Positions 7,814 through 17,536 are shown, numbered from the stretch's first letter. The stretch: DNA of 41,554 nt from JAJXXT01 sp963764465 (GCA_963764465.1 CAVXSO010000005.1:1-41554); one strand, 5' to 3'. The notes: generated from the sequence alone by a model not told the origin. Numbers and translations are program-made.

Positions 7814-9846
7814 TTCGTCGTTCCCGTCCGTGTCGCTTGCCGCGCGGGCACCACCTGCGGATGCCGTGCGCTCGCCGCGGCAAAGGCGCGCTCCACCGCG
7901 CCAACCGGGTCCGCCGCTGCTTGCGCGTCCTGCTCCACCAGCGCGAAGACCTGGTGTTTCATGAAGAACCGCCATTCCACCGGCAGCGCGAACAGCAGCT
8001 CCGCCAGCCGGTCCCACGCCGCCTCCGACCACACGCGCTCGAAGGCGATGCGCGACGCGCCGAAGCTGATCTCCTCCGGCACCGGCCTCACCCCGGCGCG
8101 TAGCCGTGCCGTCGCGACCTCGTCCACCACGCCATCCATGATCGCGACCCCGTAGTCGCGCGCCGCCGCCGCCGCGCTCACTTTGCCTTGCGCGACGTCG
8201 CGCGCCACCTGCTCCACGGGCCGCATGAACGGGTCGCCCCACCCGCCCGCGCCCGAGGCGCTGATCGTCAGCACGTCGCCCGGCGCGCAGTGCACCACGT
8301 CGTCGTTGCCAAGATCCTCCTCCACCGCTGTGCCGGGATTGCGCCTGAACCCGCAGGTCGCACCGGGCAGCCCGCCTAGCACGCCCCAGGATGAGAACCG
8401 CACCCGGTCGCGGTTGCGCGCCGTCACCACAGAGTTCGGCGAGAACACCTGGAACGTCATCTGGGTCCCGAGCCCGCCGCGATGGCGCCCCGGCCCGCCG
8501 CTGTCCGGCAGCAGCCCGTAGCTGATCACGCGGATCGGCACCTCCGCCTCGGTGATCTCGACCGGCGTGTTCTTGAGGAAGGAGTTGGATCCGTCGAGCC
8601 CGTCGCCGTGCGCATCCCCGCCGCCCCCGCCGGTGATCGGGTTGATCGAGGCCATCACGGTACGCCCGGTCTTGGCATCCGTCGTGCGTACATTGAGGAT
8701 GCCGCCGCCGCCGGATGGTCCGGAGGGCAGCCGCTCCGGCATTGCGCGCGCGAAGGCGCCGATGACGATGCCCTGGATGCGGGCACAGGTCAGGCTGCGC
8801 ATTCCCGTCGCCGCCGGATAGACCGGGTTCACCACGGATCCCTCGGGCAGGATGCAGCGCACCGGCCGCGCCAGCCCGCAATTCAGCGCCACCGTCGGAT
8901 CGAGCGAATAGACCACGTAGTTGTAGCCGACGAGCGGCAGGATGTGCCGCGCCAGCCCACCGGTGGGCATGTTGAGCGAGGACTGCAATTGCGGATCGCT
9001 GCCGGTGAAGTCGAGCTCCGCCTCCTCGCCGCGGATGCGCACCGTGAGCTTGAGCCGGCAGGGCACGCCGCCGGGCGCGTCCTCGTCGATATAGTCGGTG
9101 AACACGTAGTCCCCATCGGTCATCGAGGCGAACAGCCGCCTGGCCTGCCGCTCGGCGAGGTCGAGCACGCCGTACATGGCGGTGTGCACGGTATCGGGTC
9201 CGAAACGGTCGATCGCCTGGTGGATCTTCCGCTCCGCTGTCTTGAGCGAGGCGATCTGCGCCTTGAGGTCGCCCCAGTTCTGCTCCGGCATGCGCACGTT
9301 GCGCAGCATCACAGCAAGCAGCTTCTCGTCCATCACCCCGCGCTCCACGAGCTTGCACGGCGGGATCCGGATCCCCTCCTGGTGCACCTCGGTCAGCGCG
9401 CGCGAAAGCGAGGCCGGCACCGCGCCGCCCATGTCGGTGTTGTGGATGTGCCCGACCGCGAAGCACATCAGCCGCTCGCCGGCGAAGATCGGCATCCACA
9501 GATGCATGTCCGGCGCATGCGTGCAGACGAAGCCGGAATAAGGATCGTTGGTGACGCAGATATCCCCCGGCGCATAGTTGTCGATGGCGCCGATCACCCC
9601 GGCGTAGTCGAGCCCGATGAACCACGTCGCCCCCAGGTCCTTGGGGCTGGCGAAGGTCTGCCCGCAGGGGGTCACAATCCCGCTGGTGAAATCCTCCGTC
9701 TCCTTCACGAACGCCGAATGCGCGGTGCGCAGCAGCGTGTACGCCATGCTCTCGGCGGCAGCCTCAAAATGGCTCTTCAGGATCTGCAGCGTCACCGGAT
9801 CGAGTGATCTGGAATCGAGCGTCACGGAGTCGAATGTCTGGCCCAT
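7810..9846 (-). CDS. hyuB: Hydantoinase B / oxoprolinase family protein (HyuB)
   Basis: A 678-residue hydantoinase_B-family subunit. With HyuA it forms an ATP-dependent ring-opening enzyme acting on hydantoins, 5-oxoproline or related compounds such as N-methylhydantoin or acetophenone-type substrates. Typical family segments are VTLQILKSHFEAAAESMAYT near the start, KDLGATWFIGLDYAGVIG, GDICVTNDPYSG, HIHNTDMGG, EGIRIPPCKLVERG, SGPSGGGGILNVR and GRHRGGLGTQ. The start ATG at 9846 gives MGQTFDSV and lies two bases after the hyuA stop. An upstream in-frame extension is only hyuA read out of frame. The stop overlaps the SDR start. Substrate cannot be assigned from sequence. Confidence 0.93.
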   Translation of the reverse strand: MGQTFDSVTLDSRSLDPVTLQILKSHFEAAAESMAYTLLRTAHSAFVKETEDFTSGIVTPCGQTFASPKDLGATWFIGLDYAGVIGAIDNYAPGDICVTNDPYSGFVCTHAPDMHLWMPIFAGERLMCFAVGHIHNTDMGGAVPASLSRALTEVHQEGIRIPPCKLVERGVMDEKLLAVMLRNVRMPEQNWGDLKAQIASLKTAERKIHQAIDRFGPDTVHTAMYGVLDLAERQARRLFASMTDGDYVFTDYIDEDAPGGVPCRLKLTVRIRGEEAELDFTGSDPQLQSSLNMPTGGLARHILPLVGYNYVVYSLDPTVALNCGLARPVRCILPEGSVVNPVYPAATGMRSLTCARIQGIVIGAFARAMPERLPSGPSGGGGILNVRTTDAKTGRTVMASINPITGGGGGDAHGDGLDGSNSFLKNTPVEITEAEVPIRVISYGLLPDSGGPGRHRGGLGTQMTFQVFSPNSVVTARNRDRVRFSSWGVLGGLPGATCGFRRNPGTAVEEDLGNDDVVHCAPGDVLTISASGAGGWGDPFMRPVEQVARDVAQGKVSAAAAARDYGVAIMDGVVDEVATARLRAGVRPVPEEISFGASRIAFERVWSEAAWDRLAELLFALPVEWRFFMKHQVFALVEQDAQAAADPVGAVERAFAAASARHPQVVPARQATRTGTTK

Positions 9847-9848
9847 CG

Positions 9849-11888
9849 TCAGCTCCGCCGCAGAACCATGTTGCCGAAGGCATCGACCTCGCCGGCGAAA
9901 CCCGGCGGCACCCAGCACGTCGCGTCGTCCTGCACCACCACGGCGGGACCCGCGAAGCGGCTGCCCGCCGCCAGCGCCTCGCGTCCGAACAGCGCCGCCT
10001 CCACCATGCCGCCGCGATGCGCGACGCGCACCTGCCCGCGCGGCGGCGGCGTGCGCGGGGCCACCTCGGCGGCGGGGAACTCGGGCTTCGGCGTTGCCCC
10101 GGCGATGACCACGCGCAGCGCCACCAGGTGCACCGGCGCCTTCGCGTCCGCATGACCATAGACCTCCGCGTGCCTGGCATGGAACGCCTCGGCAATCCGT
10201 TGCGGTTGCGCACCGGTGATCCACGCCGCCTCGACCGGCACCTCGAGCTCGTAGGACTGGCCGCGATAGCGCATGTCCGCGGTCACAATGATGCGCGCCC
10301 CTCGGTCGTGACCCTGGTTCTCCATGAGCCAGGCGCGCGCCTCCGCCGTAAGCTCGGCCAGCGCCGCCGCCATCGCCGCCGTCGTCTCGTCTGTGACGTC
10401 GAGGAACACGACGCGCACGAAATCGGACCGAAGATCGGCAAGTAACCCGCCCAGCGCCGCCAGCACGCCCGGCGCCCGCGGCACGATCACCGCTGCCATG
10501 CCCAGCTCCTCGGCCAGCAGGCAGCCCAGCATTGGTCCGGCGCCGCCGAACGCCAGCAGCGCGTAGCCGCTCGGCTCCTCACCCACTTGCGAGTAGAGCC
10601 GGCTTACCTCGCGGTACATGTTGGCGACCGCGAGCGAGATCACCGCCTCCGCCGCTGCCACCCTCTCGCGCCCGAGTGCGCCGGCGACCTTGTCCATCAC
10701 TGCCCGCGCCGCCGTGAGATCGAGCGAGACCGCCCCGTAACCCAGCTCACCCGCCCCCAGCACGCCGGTGACCGCGAAGGCGTCGGTGATCGTCGCCTCA
10801 GTGCCGCCGCGCCCGTAGCAGGCCGGCCCCGGCACGGATCCCGCGCTCCGCGGTCCCACCCGCAGCACGCCGAGCGCGTCGACCGTCGCGATCGAGCCGC
10901 CGCCAGCGCCGATCGAGGAAACTGAAACTGTCGGCAGGTAGATCGGATACTCGCCCACCAGCTCGCCGCTGCGGAAATCTGGCAGCCCGTCGCGCAGCAG
11001 CGCCACATCCGCGCTGGTGCCGCCGACATCGAGGCTCATCAACCGCGCGAACCCGGCCTGTCGCGCGACGAACCCGGCGCCGATCGCCCCCGCCGCGGTG
11101 CCGGAAAGCAGCATCTCGATACTGCGCGCCTTGCCCGCGGCGGCCGTCATCACGCCGCCATTGGATTTCGTGATCATCGGCGCCGCAGGCACGCCGCGCT
11201 CGGCGAGCGCTGCCTCCAGCCGGCCGATGTAGTGCGCCACCATCGGCTGTACGGAGCCGTGGATGCAGGCGGTGATGCTACGCTCGTACTCGCGCACGAT
11301 CGGCCACACCTCTGCGGAGCAGAACACCGGCATTCCAGGCCGAGCCGCCGCGATGATCCGCCGCACGGCCTGCTCATGCGCGGCGTTGGCGTACGAATGC
11401 AGCAGCGCAACCACGATCGCCTCGGCTTCCAGCGCCTCCGCACGCGCCAGCGCCGCCAGAACGCTCGCCTCGTCTGGCACGACCTCGGTGCTGCCATCGT
11501 GGTTCATTCGCGCGCGAATCTCGAGCACCCGCTCGCGCGGTACCAGCGGCTCCGGCCGGCGCGAGAAAAGGTCGTACGGGTCCGGAATCTTGAGCCGCGC
11601 CAGCTCCAGCACGTCGCGAAAACCCTCGGTTACGAACAGGCACAGCCTAGCGCCGCGCTTCTGGATGATCGCGTTCACCCCCACGGTCGAACCATGCGTG
11701 AAATAGGTCACCGCCTGGGGCGCGATGCCGAAGCGTCGCGCGATCTCGTCGAGTCCCTGCAGCACCTCCGCCCCCGGCGCATCCGGCCGGGAAAGCACCT
11801 TCAGGGTTTCAAGTGATCGGCTCGCCTCGTCGAACACGCAGAAATCGGTGAAGGTGCCGCCAATATCCACGCCGACCCGAAAGCCCAT
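9849..11888 (-). CDS. hyuA: Hydantoinase A / oxoprolinase family ATPase subunit (HyuA)
   Basis: A 679-residue subunit of the ATP-dependent hydantoinase/oxoprolinase complex, acting in the cytoplasm. It has the two actin-like phosphate loops of the family: GVDIGGTFTDF at residues 6-16 and DVGGTSADV at 287-295. THGSTVGVNAIIQKRGA and SSIGAGGGSIATVD are also characteristic. The start ATG at 11888 is preceded by AAAGGAACGAGG. It is followed by hyuB after two bases and then by the SDR remnant. The promoter presumably lies in the 369-base gap upstream, because the preceding malG gene on the same strand is well separated. The HyuAB pair may process a lactam or hydantoin, but nothing visible ties it to the neighbouring sugar genes. 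Confidence 0.93.
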   Translation of the reverse strand: MGFRVGVDIGGTFTDFCVFDEASRSLETLKVLSRPDAPGAEVLQGLDEIARRFGIAPQAVTYFTHGSTVGVNAIIQKRGARLCLFVTEGFRDVLELARLKIPDPYDLFSRRPEPLVPRERVLEIRARMNHDGSTEVVPDEASVLAALARAEALEAEAIVVALLHSYANAAHEQAVRRIIAAARPGMPVFCSAEVWPIVREYERSITACIHGSVQPMVAHYIGRLEAALAERGVPAAPMITKSNGGVMTAAAGKARSIEMLLSGTAAGAIGAGFVARQAGFARLMSLDVGGTSADVALLRDGLPDFRSGELVGEYPIYLPTVSVSSIGAGGGSIATVDALGVLRVGPRSAGSVPGPACYGRGGTEATITDAFAVTGVLGAGELGYGAVSLDLTAARAVMDKVAGALGRERVAAAEAVISLAVANMYREVSRLYSQVGEEPSGYALLAFGGAGPMLGCLLAEELGMAAVIVPRAPGVLAALGGLLADLRSDFVRVVFLDVTDETTAAMAAALAELTAEARAWLMENQGHDRGARIIVTADMRYRGQSYELEVPVEAAWITGAQPQRIAEAFHARHAEVYGHADAKAPVHLVALRVVIAGATPKPEFPAAEVAPRTPPPRGQVRVAHRGGMVEAALFGREALAAGSRFAGPAVVVQDDATCWVPPGFAGEVDAFGNMVLRRS

Positions 11889-12257
11889 CCTCGTTCCTTT
11901 CGTCTGCCCGGCGCGTCAGCGCCCGAGCGGACCAGCCCCGCGCCAATCCGTCTGGCGGTGATCCGCCGGGCATCCGCCGCATCATGCCGGTCGTCGCGGC
12001 CCGCAGTCTGGACCGTCCGTGCCACACGTCAACACGAGCGCCTCGCCGGCGGCAAAAGCGCGCGACGCGAGGCCGTCTCGTTCGCCGTTTCCAAACGCAC
12101 GTGTGCTCGCGCGTCTCGCAAGGGGCGCCGGCGAATTGGGGCGCCGCTTGCGCGATGCGCCAAGGGGACGCCGATCCGCAGCCGGTGTCCGCTCAGGCCG
12201 CATGTTGCTCGATCACGATTACGGCTTGGCGCATCGGGAGCAGATCAGGCGAGCCGA
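11889..12257. other. Long intergenic region without a convincing gene
   Basis: There are 369 bases between the malG-type permease and hyuA, both on the minus strand. I find no protein-coding pattern of known family on either strand and no RNA gene. The stretch contains one clear inverted repeat (12117-12152) and presumably the hyuAB promoter near 11900-12000, although no good -35/-10 pair stands out. Confidence 0.5.
12117..12152. repeat. Inverted repeat able to form a hairpin
   Basis: Arms CGCAAGGGGCGC (12117-12128) and GCGCCGCTTGCG (12141-12152) pair at 11 of 12 positions around a 12-base loop. It lies about 105 bases beyond the malG stop and 230 bases before hyuA on the same strand. There is no T-run next to it, so it is not a standard intrinsic terminator. 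A factor-dependent pause or processing site is possible. Confidence 0.4.
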
Positions 12258-13232
12258 TCACTCCTTGGTCGAGCCCGCGAGCAACCCCTGTACCAAAGCG
12301 CGCTGCGCGAACAGGAGGACGATCAGGACGGGCGCGATCGCGACGAGGATTGCTAATGCCACCTCCGGGCGCAGAACCGCTAGATCTGCGCCGCCGGCGG
12401 AAGGATTGAATGCGGGCGACGCCGAGAGCAGATCGGCGAGGCCAACGGATGACGGAAACTGGCTGTCCTGCGGCAGCATGACGAAAGGCAGGAAGAAATT
12501 ATTCCAATTGGCCACGAAGTTGAAGAAGGCGACGAGCCCAATCACCGGCCAGGCAAGGGGAACTGCGACGTGGCGAAAGGTACCCCACTCAGAGCAGCCG
12601 TCTATCTTCGATGCTGCTAGAAGATCTCGTGGAATCGTCGAGCTGAAGTAAATGTAAGCCAGATAGACTCCAAAGGGGAAAAAACCGAAGGGAAGTATCA
12701 CAGAGAAGGCACTGCCTATCAGATGTAGGTCGCTCATCCCAAGGAATAGCGGCAGCACGAGCGCATTGCTTGGTACTAACATGACGATAAGGGTGACACT
12801 CAGCAACGTCCTTCGTCCGACAAACTGCGTGACCGCGAGACCGTAGCCCGCGGGAATGCCGACACCGACCGCAAGGAGAACGCCCGCGGCCGAATAGATG
12901 GCCGAGTTCCGTATCCACAGCAGGATCGCTCCGTCCTCGAAACTATAGAGATTGCTCCAGGTCTTCGCGACCTGGGAAAACGAGCCAAAGGCGAAGGGCG
13001 AACCCGCGACCAGGCTATGGTCTGTCTTCGTCGGCGCCAGCAACAGCCAGACAAGGGGGATAAGGAAGAACACAGCCACGGCGAAGAGCAGGATCAACGC
13101 GAGATACGACAGCAATCTTCGGCGCCACCGCTTCGATATCCGATTGATCTCGTCGCTGCGATGTTCCCGAGGTTGCGAACTCCCTGGTGCGGGCTGGGGC
13201 GGCGCGGTCACGCGGTTCGCTTCGCCATTCAC
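12258..13232 (-). CDS. Carbohydrate ABC transporter permease (MalG/CUT1 type)
   Basis: A 324-residue inner-membrane permease of a sugar importer. A hydrophilic N-terminus of about 45 residues precedes the first helix (LLSYLALILLFAVAVFFLIP). The EAA loop that docks the ATPase is AASKIDGCSEWGTFRHVAVP, ending in the expected proline. The GTG start at 13232 has GAGAGGAAC as ribosome site and sits next to the malF stop, so the two are coupled; a longer start inside malF is less likely. It is the last gene of the GntR-enolase-SBP-MalFG operon. Base composition looks less GC-rich than the enolase and hyu genes on either side. No ATPase gene accompanies it. Confidence 0.92.
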   Translation of the reverse strand: MNGEANRVTAPPQPAPGSSQPREHRSDEINRISKRWRRRLLSYLALILLFAVAVFFLIPLVWLLLAPTKTDHSLVAGSPFAFGSFSQVAKTWSNLYSFEDGAILLWIRNSAIYSAAGVLLAVGVGIPAGYGLAVTQFVGRRTLLSVTLIVMLVPSNALVLPLFLGMSDLHLIGSAFSVILPFGFFPFGVYLAYIYFSSTIPRDLLAASKIDGCSEWGTFRHVAVPLAWPVIGLVAFFNFVANWNNFFLPFVMLPQDSQFPSSVGLADLLSASPAFNPSAGGADLAVLRPEVALAILVAIAPVLIVLLFAQRALVQGLLAGSTKE

Positions 13233-13233
13233 A

Positions 13234-14160
13234 TCAGTTCCTCTCAAACAGACCCGTACGAGAGACAATCACAATCGCGCAAACGAGCGCGAAAATGAGA
13301 AGATCGATCGAGATCGCCGCTGCTCCATTGAAATTGTCCTGCGTGAATGCGTAACCGTACGCAAGCTCCTGGGGTGACCAATATGGGGTGACCATGCCCT
13401 GAGACGCGGAAGAAATCAGTGTAGGTTCGACAAATAACTGCGTTCCTCCTGCTATGGAAAGTATCACCATGTATGCGATCCATTTCTTTATCAAAGGAAT
13501 CTTGATGCGTAAGGCAAGTTGAAGCTTTCCGCAGCCATCGAGCCGAGCCGCCTCCAGCACGTCGGCAGAAATATTGTTGAGCGCGCCGTACATCACGATG
13601 ATCCAGCCACCCGCCCCGGTCCAGAATGCCATCACCGCGAACACAACGGGAAGGTGACTCGTTGCGACTACTTGGACGAAGCTCGTATATCCGAATATCT
13701 TCAATATCAGCGCGATGGGACTGACAGGTGGATCGAACATGAACAGCCAGACAATAACACTCGCCGCACCGACCAGCGCGCCTGGTACGTAGTAGATAAA
13801 GCGAAGGCTGCTGGACAGGCGCCGGCCGAGCTCGTGCACTACCAGCGCCAGGGCGAGCACGAGCACGACCATCGCCACCAGCCAGACCACCAGATACAAG
13901 CCGATGTTTTCGAATGCCGGCAGGAATCGATAGTCACGGGCCGTCGCAATGAAATTGCTGAAACCCGCGAAGCCGCTGGCGGGCGGACTCTTCTCGAAGG
14001 CGAGCACAAGCACATACGCGGTGGGCAGGGCGCCAAGGGCGACCAGGAGGACCGTATAGGCAGCGACGAAGGAGTAGACTCCCAGTGATCTGCGTCGCGG
14101 CCTGGCTCGTGTCCTCAACGACGCCGGCGATTTGATCACATTATTTGGGAGCCTCTCCAC
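13234..14160 (-). CDS. Carbohydrate ABC transporter permease (MalF/CUT1 type)
   Basis: A 308-residue inner-membrane permease partnering the MalG-type protein at 12258. The first helix is YSFVAAYTVLLVALGALPTA, and several further helices follow. The ATPase-docking EAA loop is EAARLDGCGKLQLALRIKIP. The GTG start at 14160 gives MERLPNNVIK, six bases after the binding-protein stop. The usual extra periplasmic domain of E. coli MalF is absent, as normal for CUT1 MalF-like proteins of about 300 residues. Codon use is visibly more A/T-containing than in the hyu and enolase genes, which could mark a different origin for this transporter. Confidence 0.92.
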   Translation of the reverse strand: MERLPNNVIKSPASLRTRARPRRRSLGVYSFVAAYTVLLVALGALPTAYVLVLAFEKSPPASGFAGFSNFIATARDYRFLPAFENIGLYLVVWLVAMVVLVLALALVVHELGRRLSSSLRFIYYVPGALVGAASVIVWLFMFDPPVSPIALILKIFGYTSFVQVVATSHLPVVFAVMAFWTGAGGWIIVMYGALNNISADVLEAARLDGCGKLQLALRIKIPLIKKWIAYMVILSIAGGTQLFVEPTLISSASQGMVTPYWSPQELAYGYAFTQDNFNGAAAISIDLLIFALVCAIVIVSRTGLFERN

Positions 14161-14166
14161 GATCGG

Positions 14167-15562
14167 CTACTTTGTGACGGTATATCCGAAGATCCGCGCC
14201 TGATTCTCGAGCGCGGCCTGCCACGACGGCAGGATCGCCGTCAACGACTTCCCGCTGACCAGCTGCGGAACCACCGTGTCGGCCCAGACGACGCCGGGGT
14301 TGAACAACGGGAAGCTATAGCCCGGCCAGATCTCGCCCGCGGCCGTGTGAAAAATCTCGCCGATGGATCCGCCATCCGCATAGATTCCATTGGCGTTGAT
14401 CTGCTCAAGCCAGATTTTCGCGGCACTGGTAACGGCGGGATAGCCGGTCGAGATCTTCTGATAGATCGGCGAGGAACACATCCAGTAGGCCGCCTCCGCG
14501 GCCAGCTTCTGCGTCGCCGGGCTGGCGTGTGAGGAAACCTGCCAGATGCCACCGCCGACGTCCCCAGTGTCGGTGAAATCCGACCACGTGAGTGGCAACG
14601 CCGCACCCCAGGTTCCCTTCGCGGGGTGAAAGTCGGCCTCCAGCACATACAGCCCGTACCACAGGGGGCCAACGGCCATCAGCAGGTGATTGGTGTCGCC
14701 GTATTTCTTGGCGAAGTCGGGGCTGGTGATCGAGAGCGTGGACATCGCGCCATCCTTGATCAGCGGATCCAGGAGGTTTGCCACACGCGTGCAGTGGGGT
14801 GACGAAAGGTCGACCCGGAGCTTCATATCGCCAACGAGCTGGTTCGTTGGGCATCCGCTGCCCCAGAAATAGACTGCATCACCGTTCTGGTCGCCGACCG
14901 TGCCGATGACGTAACCAGGGTGCTGCGCCGCAACGTTTTTTCCTAGTTCCTGGTATTCAGCCCAGGTCTTGGGAATCGAATAACCGAATTGCTTCATCAG
15001 CGGGGCGTTGTACCACAGCACGTTGGCCGCGATGTCGTTCCTCAGGCAATAGACGTCGCCCCCGAACGTGCACACAGAAAGCGAGTTCAGCGCCCACTCG
15101 GACAATTCCGACTCCGGTACAGAGTCCCTTGTTGAGCGCCGCCGCGTAATGGTACCGCGTGGAGGAGAGCCAGCCGGCGTCAGCCGTCTTCGGGTCCCAG
15201 ATCAGGTCGGGCCAACCGCTGCCCTCCCTGTTGAACAGGCCGATCTTGGTCTGCAACTGGTCGCCGGTATAGCCGAAGACCGACATCTTGACTTTCACGC
15301 ATGGATGATTCTGGGCATAGAGCTTGACGGCCGGCACACGGGTCGCGTCGGTCCAGACGGTCAGGGTACCGCATGATCCCGCGGCCGCCGTGCCGCCGGA
15401 GCTCGATGACGGCGCGGGCGCGGCCGCGGCCGGCCTGGCGACGCAGGCCATCGAAACCAACATCAGGACGGCGATGCCGAGCCCGGACAACCATCCCGAT
15501 GGGATGCGCGGGACAGCGGACTCCCGTTTCTTCACGTTTTCGTGAAGAACAAATTGCGTCAT
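14167..15562 (-). CDS. Sugar ABC transporter substrate-binding protein (CUT1), one frameshift
   Basis: The periplasmic sugar-binding component of the MalFG-type importer. The ATG at 15562 is preceded by GGGAGG at good spacing and begins MTQFVLHENVKKRESAV. A hydrophobic leader follows (LSGLGIAVLMLVSMACVARP, then AAAA). The N-terminal lobe (CGTLTVWTDATRVPAVKLYA, YTGDQLQTKIGLFNREG and WPDLIWDPKTADAGWL) is in the first frame. The rest (SEWALNSLSVCTFGGDVYCL, NVLWYNAPLMKQFGYSIPKT and DFAKKYGDTNHLLMAVGP) is in another frame, down to TAG 14169-14167. One indel near 15106-15125 joins them: PESELSEWALN reads on naturally after the shift. Everything else is normal, so a base-calling error is as likely as a real lesion. 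Confidence 0.85.
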
Positions 15563-15634
15563 TTTCTTTTTTCCTCCCACACCATTTCTTTCTCGCCATC
15601 GGCAATCTCGGGTACCTCACCCGGGATTGGTCGG

Positions 15635-16795
15635 CTACTCCACCACGCTGCGCCCCTGTTCCTGCCGTTTGATGAAGTCCCAGTCATAGGAAACGCCGAG
15701 CCCCGGCCCCTGTGGCACCGGGAATGTGCCATCCTTCGCCACCGCTTCCGGGCTGTCGGTGTAGCCGCAGGTATAGATCGGCGGCTGGGGGTTGCCGATC
15801 TTCGGCGCGCAGAGCGTGAGCTCGTAATAGTTGGCGTTGCGCATTGCCGCCATGCAGTGCCGCTGCGCCGGCCCCGCGCCATGCATCTCCACGTCGAGCC
15901 CATGCGCCTCGGCCAGATGCGCGATCTTCATCACGCCGGTGATCCCCATGTCGAGCGTCGGGTTGGCACGCAAGTAATCCGTCGCCTCCGCCTCGATGAA
16001 ATCCGCCTTCGCCTCCAGGCCGCGCACATGCTCGCCGATCAGCAACGGTGTCCTCAGCTTCTGGCGCAGCTTGCGATAGGCGTGGCGCGAGAAACCGCCG
16101 TCGCGGAACGGATCCTCGAACCAGAAGAACTTCGCCTCGTCGCAGGCTCGGCCCACGTAAAGCGCGTCCGCGAAGGTGCGTAGTTCGCAGGCCGGGTCGA
16201 GCATCAGATCCATCTTGTGCCCGACCTTTGCCCCGACATGCAGCACGTTGCCCGCCTCTTCACGCCGATCGGTGACGGTCCACCCATGGATCTTGAAGGC
16301 GCGGAACCCGAGACCGTAGCAATATTCGGCGTAATCGGCGAACGCCTCCTTGCTGGAGAGCCCGCCGTTGCGGTCACCGTGGAAGGTGCTGGCGTAGGTC
16401 GGCAAGCTCTGGCGGAAACCGCCGAGCAGGGTGGTGATCGAGGCGTTGTAGCGCTTGCCCGCCATGTCCCACAGCGCGATGTCGAGCGGCGAGTAGCCGA
16501 ACGCGCCGAGCTTGCGCATGATCCGCTTGATGTCGTCGTACATCTTCTCGCGCTGGTTCGGATCGCGGCCAATCAGCAGACGAGACAGCGACGTCACCTG
16601 CGCCGCCATCGCCGGTTCCGGGGATGGATAGACGAAGCAACCCTCGATGCCGTCGCTGTCGGTGATACGGATGCCAAGCCCCGTTCGGTTCACCACGCCC
16701 CCGGGCTTGTAGACCGTGTTGTGGCCCTCATCGACCGCCAGGCCCTCGAGTTTGTACGCGAAGGACGTGAGTTCGATCTTGCTGATCTTCGGCAT
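15635..16795 (-). CDS. Enolase-superfamily dehydratase/racemase (MR_MLE), KxH type
   Basis: A 386-residue enolase-superfamily enzyme, probably an acid-sugar dehydratase or epimerase that abstracts a proton next to a carboxylate. The ATG at 16795 begins MPKISKIELTSFAYKLEG; longer in-frame options run into unrelated sequence. Active-site positions visible are K168-x-H170 (FRAFKIHGW) in place of the common KxK, metal ligands D200 (MLDPACE), E227 (WFEDP) and E255 (LIGEH), and a candidate general base H305 (EMHGAG). The segment NANYYELTLCAPK resembles the matching part of the enzyme at 23849, so these two form one subgroup. It sits between gntR and the sugar-binding protein, so it probably acts on the imported sugar acid. 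The exact substrate is unknown. Confidence 0.9.
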   Translation of the reverse strand: MPKISKIELTSFAYKLEGLAVDEGHNTVYKPGGVVNRTGLGIRITDSDGIEGCFVYPSPEPAMAAQVTSLSRLLIGRDPNQREKMYDDIKRIMRKLGAFGYSPLDIALWDMAGKRYNASITTLLGGFRQSLPTYASTFHGDRNGGLSSKEAFADYAEYCYGLGFRAFKIHGWTVTDRREEAGNVLHVGAKVGHKMDLMLDPACELRTFADALYVGRACDEAKFFWFEDPFRDGGFSRHAYRKLRQKLRTPLLIGEHVRGLEAKADFIEAEATDYLRANPTLDMGITGVMKIAHLAEAHGLDVEMHGAGPAQRHCMAAMRNANYYELTLCAPKIGNPQPPIYTCGYTDSPEAVAKDGTFPVPQGPGLGVSYDWDFIKRQEQGRSVVE

Positions 16796-16826
16796 GGGTT
16801 CGGCCCTCTGTCTGCTGGTGCGTTGC

Positions 16827-17531
16827 CTAAAGGCCGATCGCGCGGTGCAACGCCCGGCGCAGATGGTCCTCGGTGGCGGCGACGGCAGCGGCGGTGTCAA
16901 GCTTGCGCAGCGCATCGAGGATGGCCAGGTGCTCCTGAATCGCCTGCGTCACGGTCGTGGCCGATTGCCGGTAGCGATTGTCCAGCCGCACGAGACGGAT
17001 GCGCTCGTTCATCCGCTCGTACACCTCGTCGATCTGCGGATTGCGCAACGATCCGATCAACACGGCGTGGAAGCCACGATCGACGGTGCCGGAATGCGCG
17101 ATCAGCGCCTCCTCGGTCATCCCTGAGCGCGCCGCCGCCAACACCTCGCGATGCGCCGCGTCCCACCGCGCGAGTTCCTCCGCCTGGGTCACCTCCGCGT
17201 ATTTGCGGACGGCCTCCATCTCGAGGATGCGGCGCAGCTGAAAACTGTCCTTCAGCAGGTTCATGTCCGGCTTCACGACGCGAATGCCCGTGCGCCGCAC
17301 CATGGTCACCAGGCCGTCATTCTCCAGCACCTGCAGCGCCTCGCGCAGCGGACCGATCGGCACGTCCAGCAGCTCCATCACCTCGGCCTGCGTCAGCGTG
17401 GCGCCGATCGGGATGCGGCGCGCGAACAGCCCCTCCTTGAACCGCGCATAGGCGACCTGGCTGAGCTTCAGCTGCCGCTCCGGTGCCACCTCGATCGCGG
17501 GCGACCCTGCCTCGCCGGCGTTGGTAAACAT
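16827..17531 (-). CDS. GntR family regulator, FadR/FCD subfamily
   Basis: A 234-residue transcription regulator. Its N-terminal winged helix-turn-helix contains VAYARFKEGLFARRIPIGA, TQAEVMELLDVPIGPLREAL and LENDGLVTMVRRTGIRVVKP. The C-terminal all-helical FCD effector domain starts at FQLRRILEMEAVRKYAE and has Asp/His positions (VDRGFH, EHLAILDAL, DHLRRALHRA) expected for metal-linked binding of carboxylates or sugar acids. The start ATG is at 17531; a 12-bp perfect palindrome lies just upstream. It aligns without gaps over about 210 residues with the regulator at 27490. It probably controls the downstream enolase-SBP-MalFG operon and the divergent aldo/keto reductase operon, usually as a repressor released by a pathway intermediate. 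Confidence 0.92.
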   Translation of the reverse strand: MFTNAGEAGSPAIEVAPERQLKLSQVAYARFKEGLFARRIPIGATLTQAEVMELLDVPIGPLREALQVLENDGLVTMVRRTGIRVVKPDMNLLKDSFQLRRILEMEAVRKYAEVTQAEELARWDAAHREVLAAARSGMTEEALIAHSGTVDRGFHAVLIGSLRNPQIDEVYERMNERIRLVRLDNRYRQSATTVTQAIQEHLAILDALRKLDTAAAVAATEDHLRRALHRAIGL

Positions 17532-17536
17532 ATCAG

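Noticed and set aside
8482..9807. A 441-codon plus-strand open frame opposite hyuB
   Set aside because: Antisense shadow of a well-conserved gene; composition dominated by Arg, His, Asp and Val codons complementary to hyuB.
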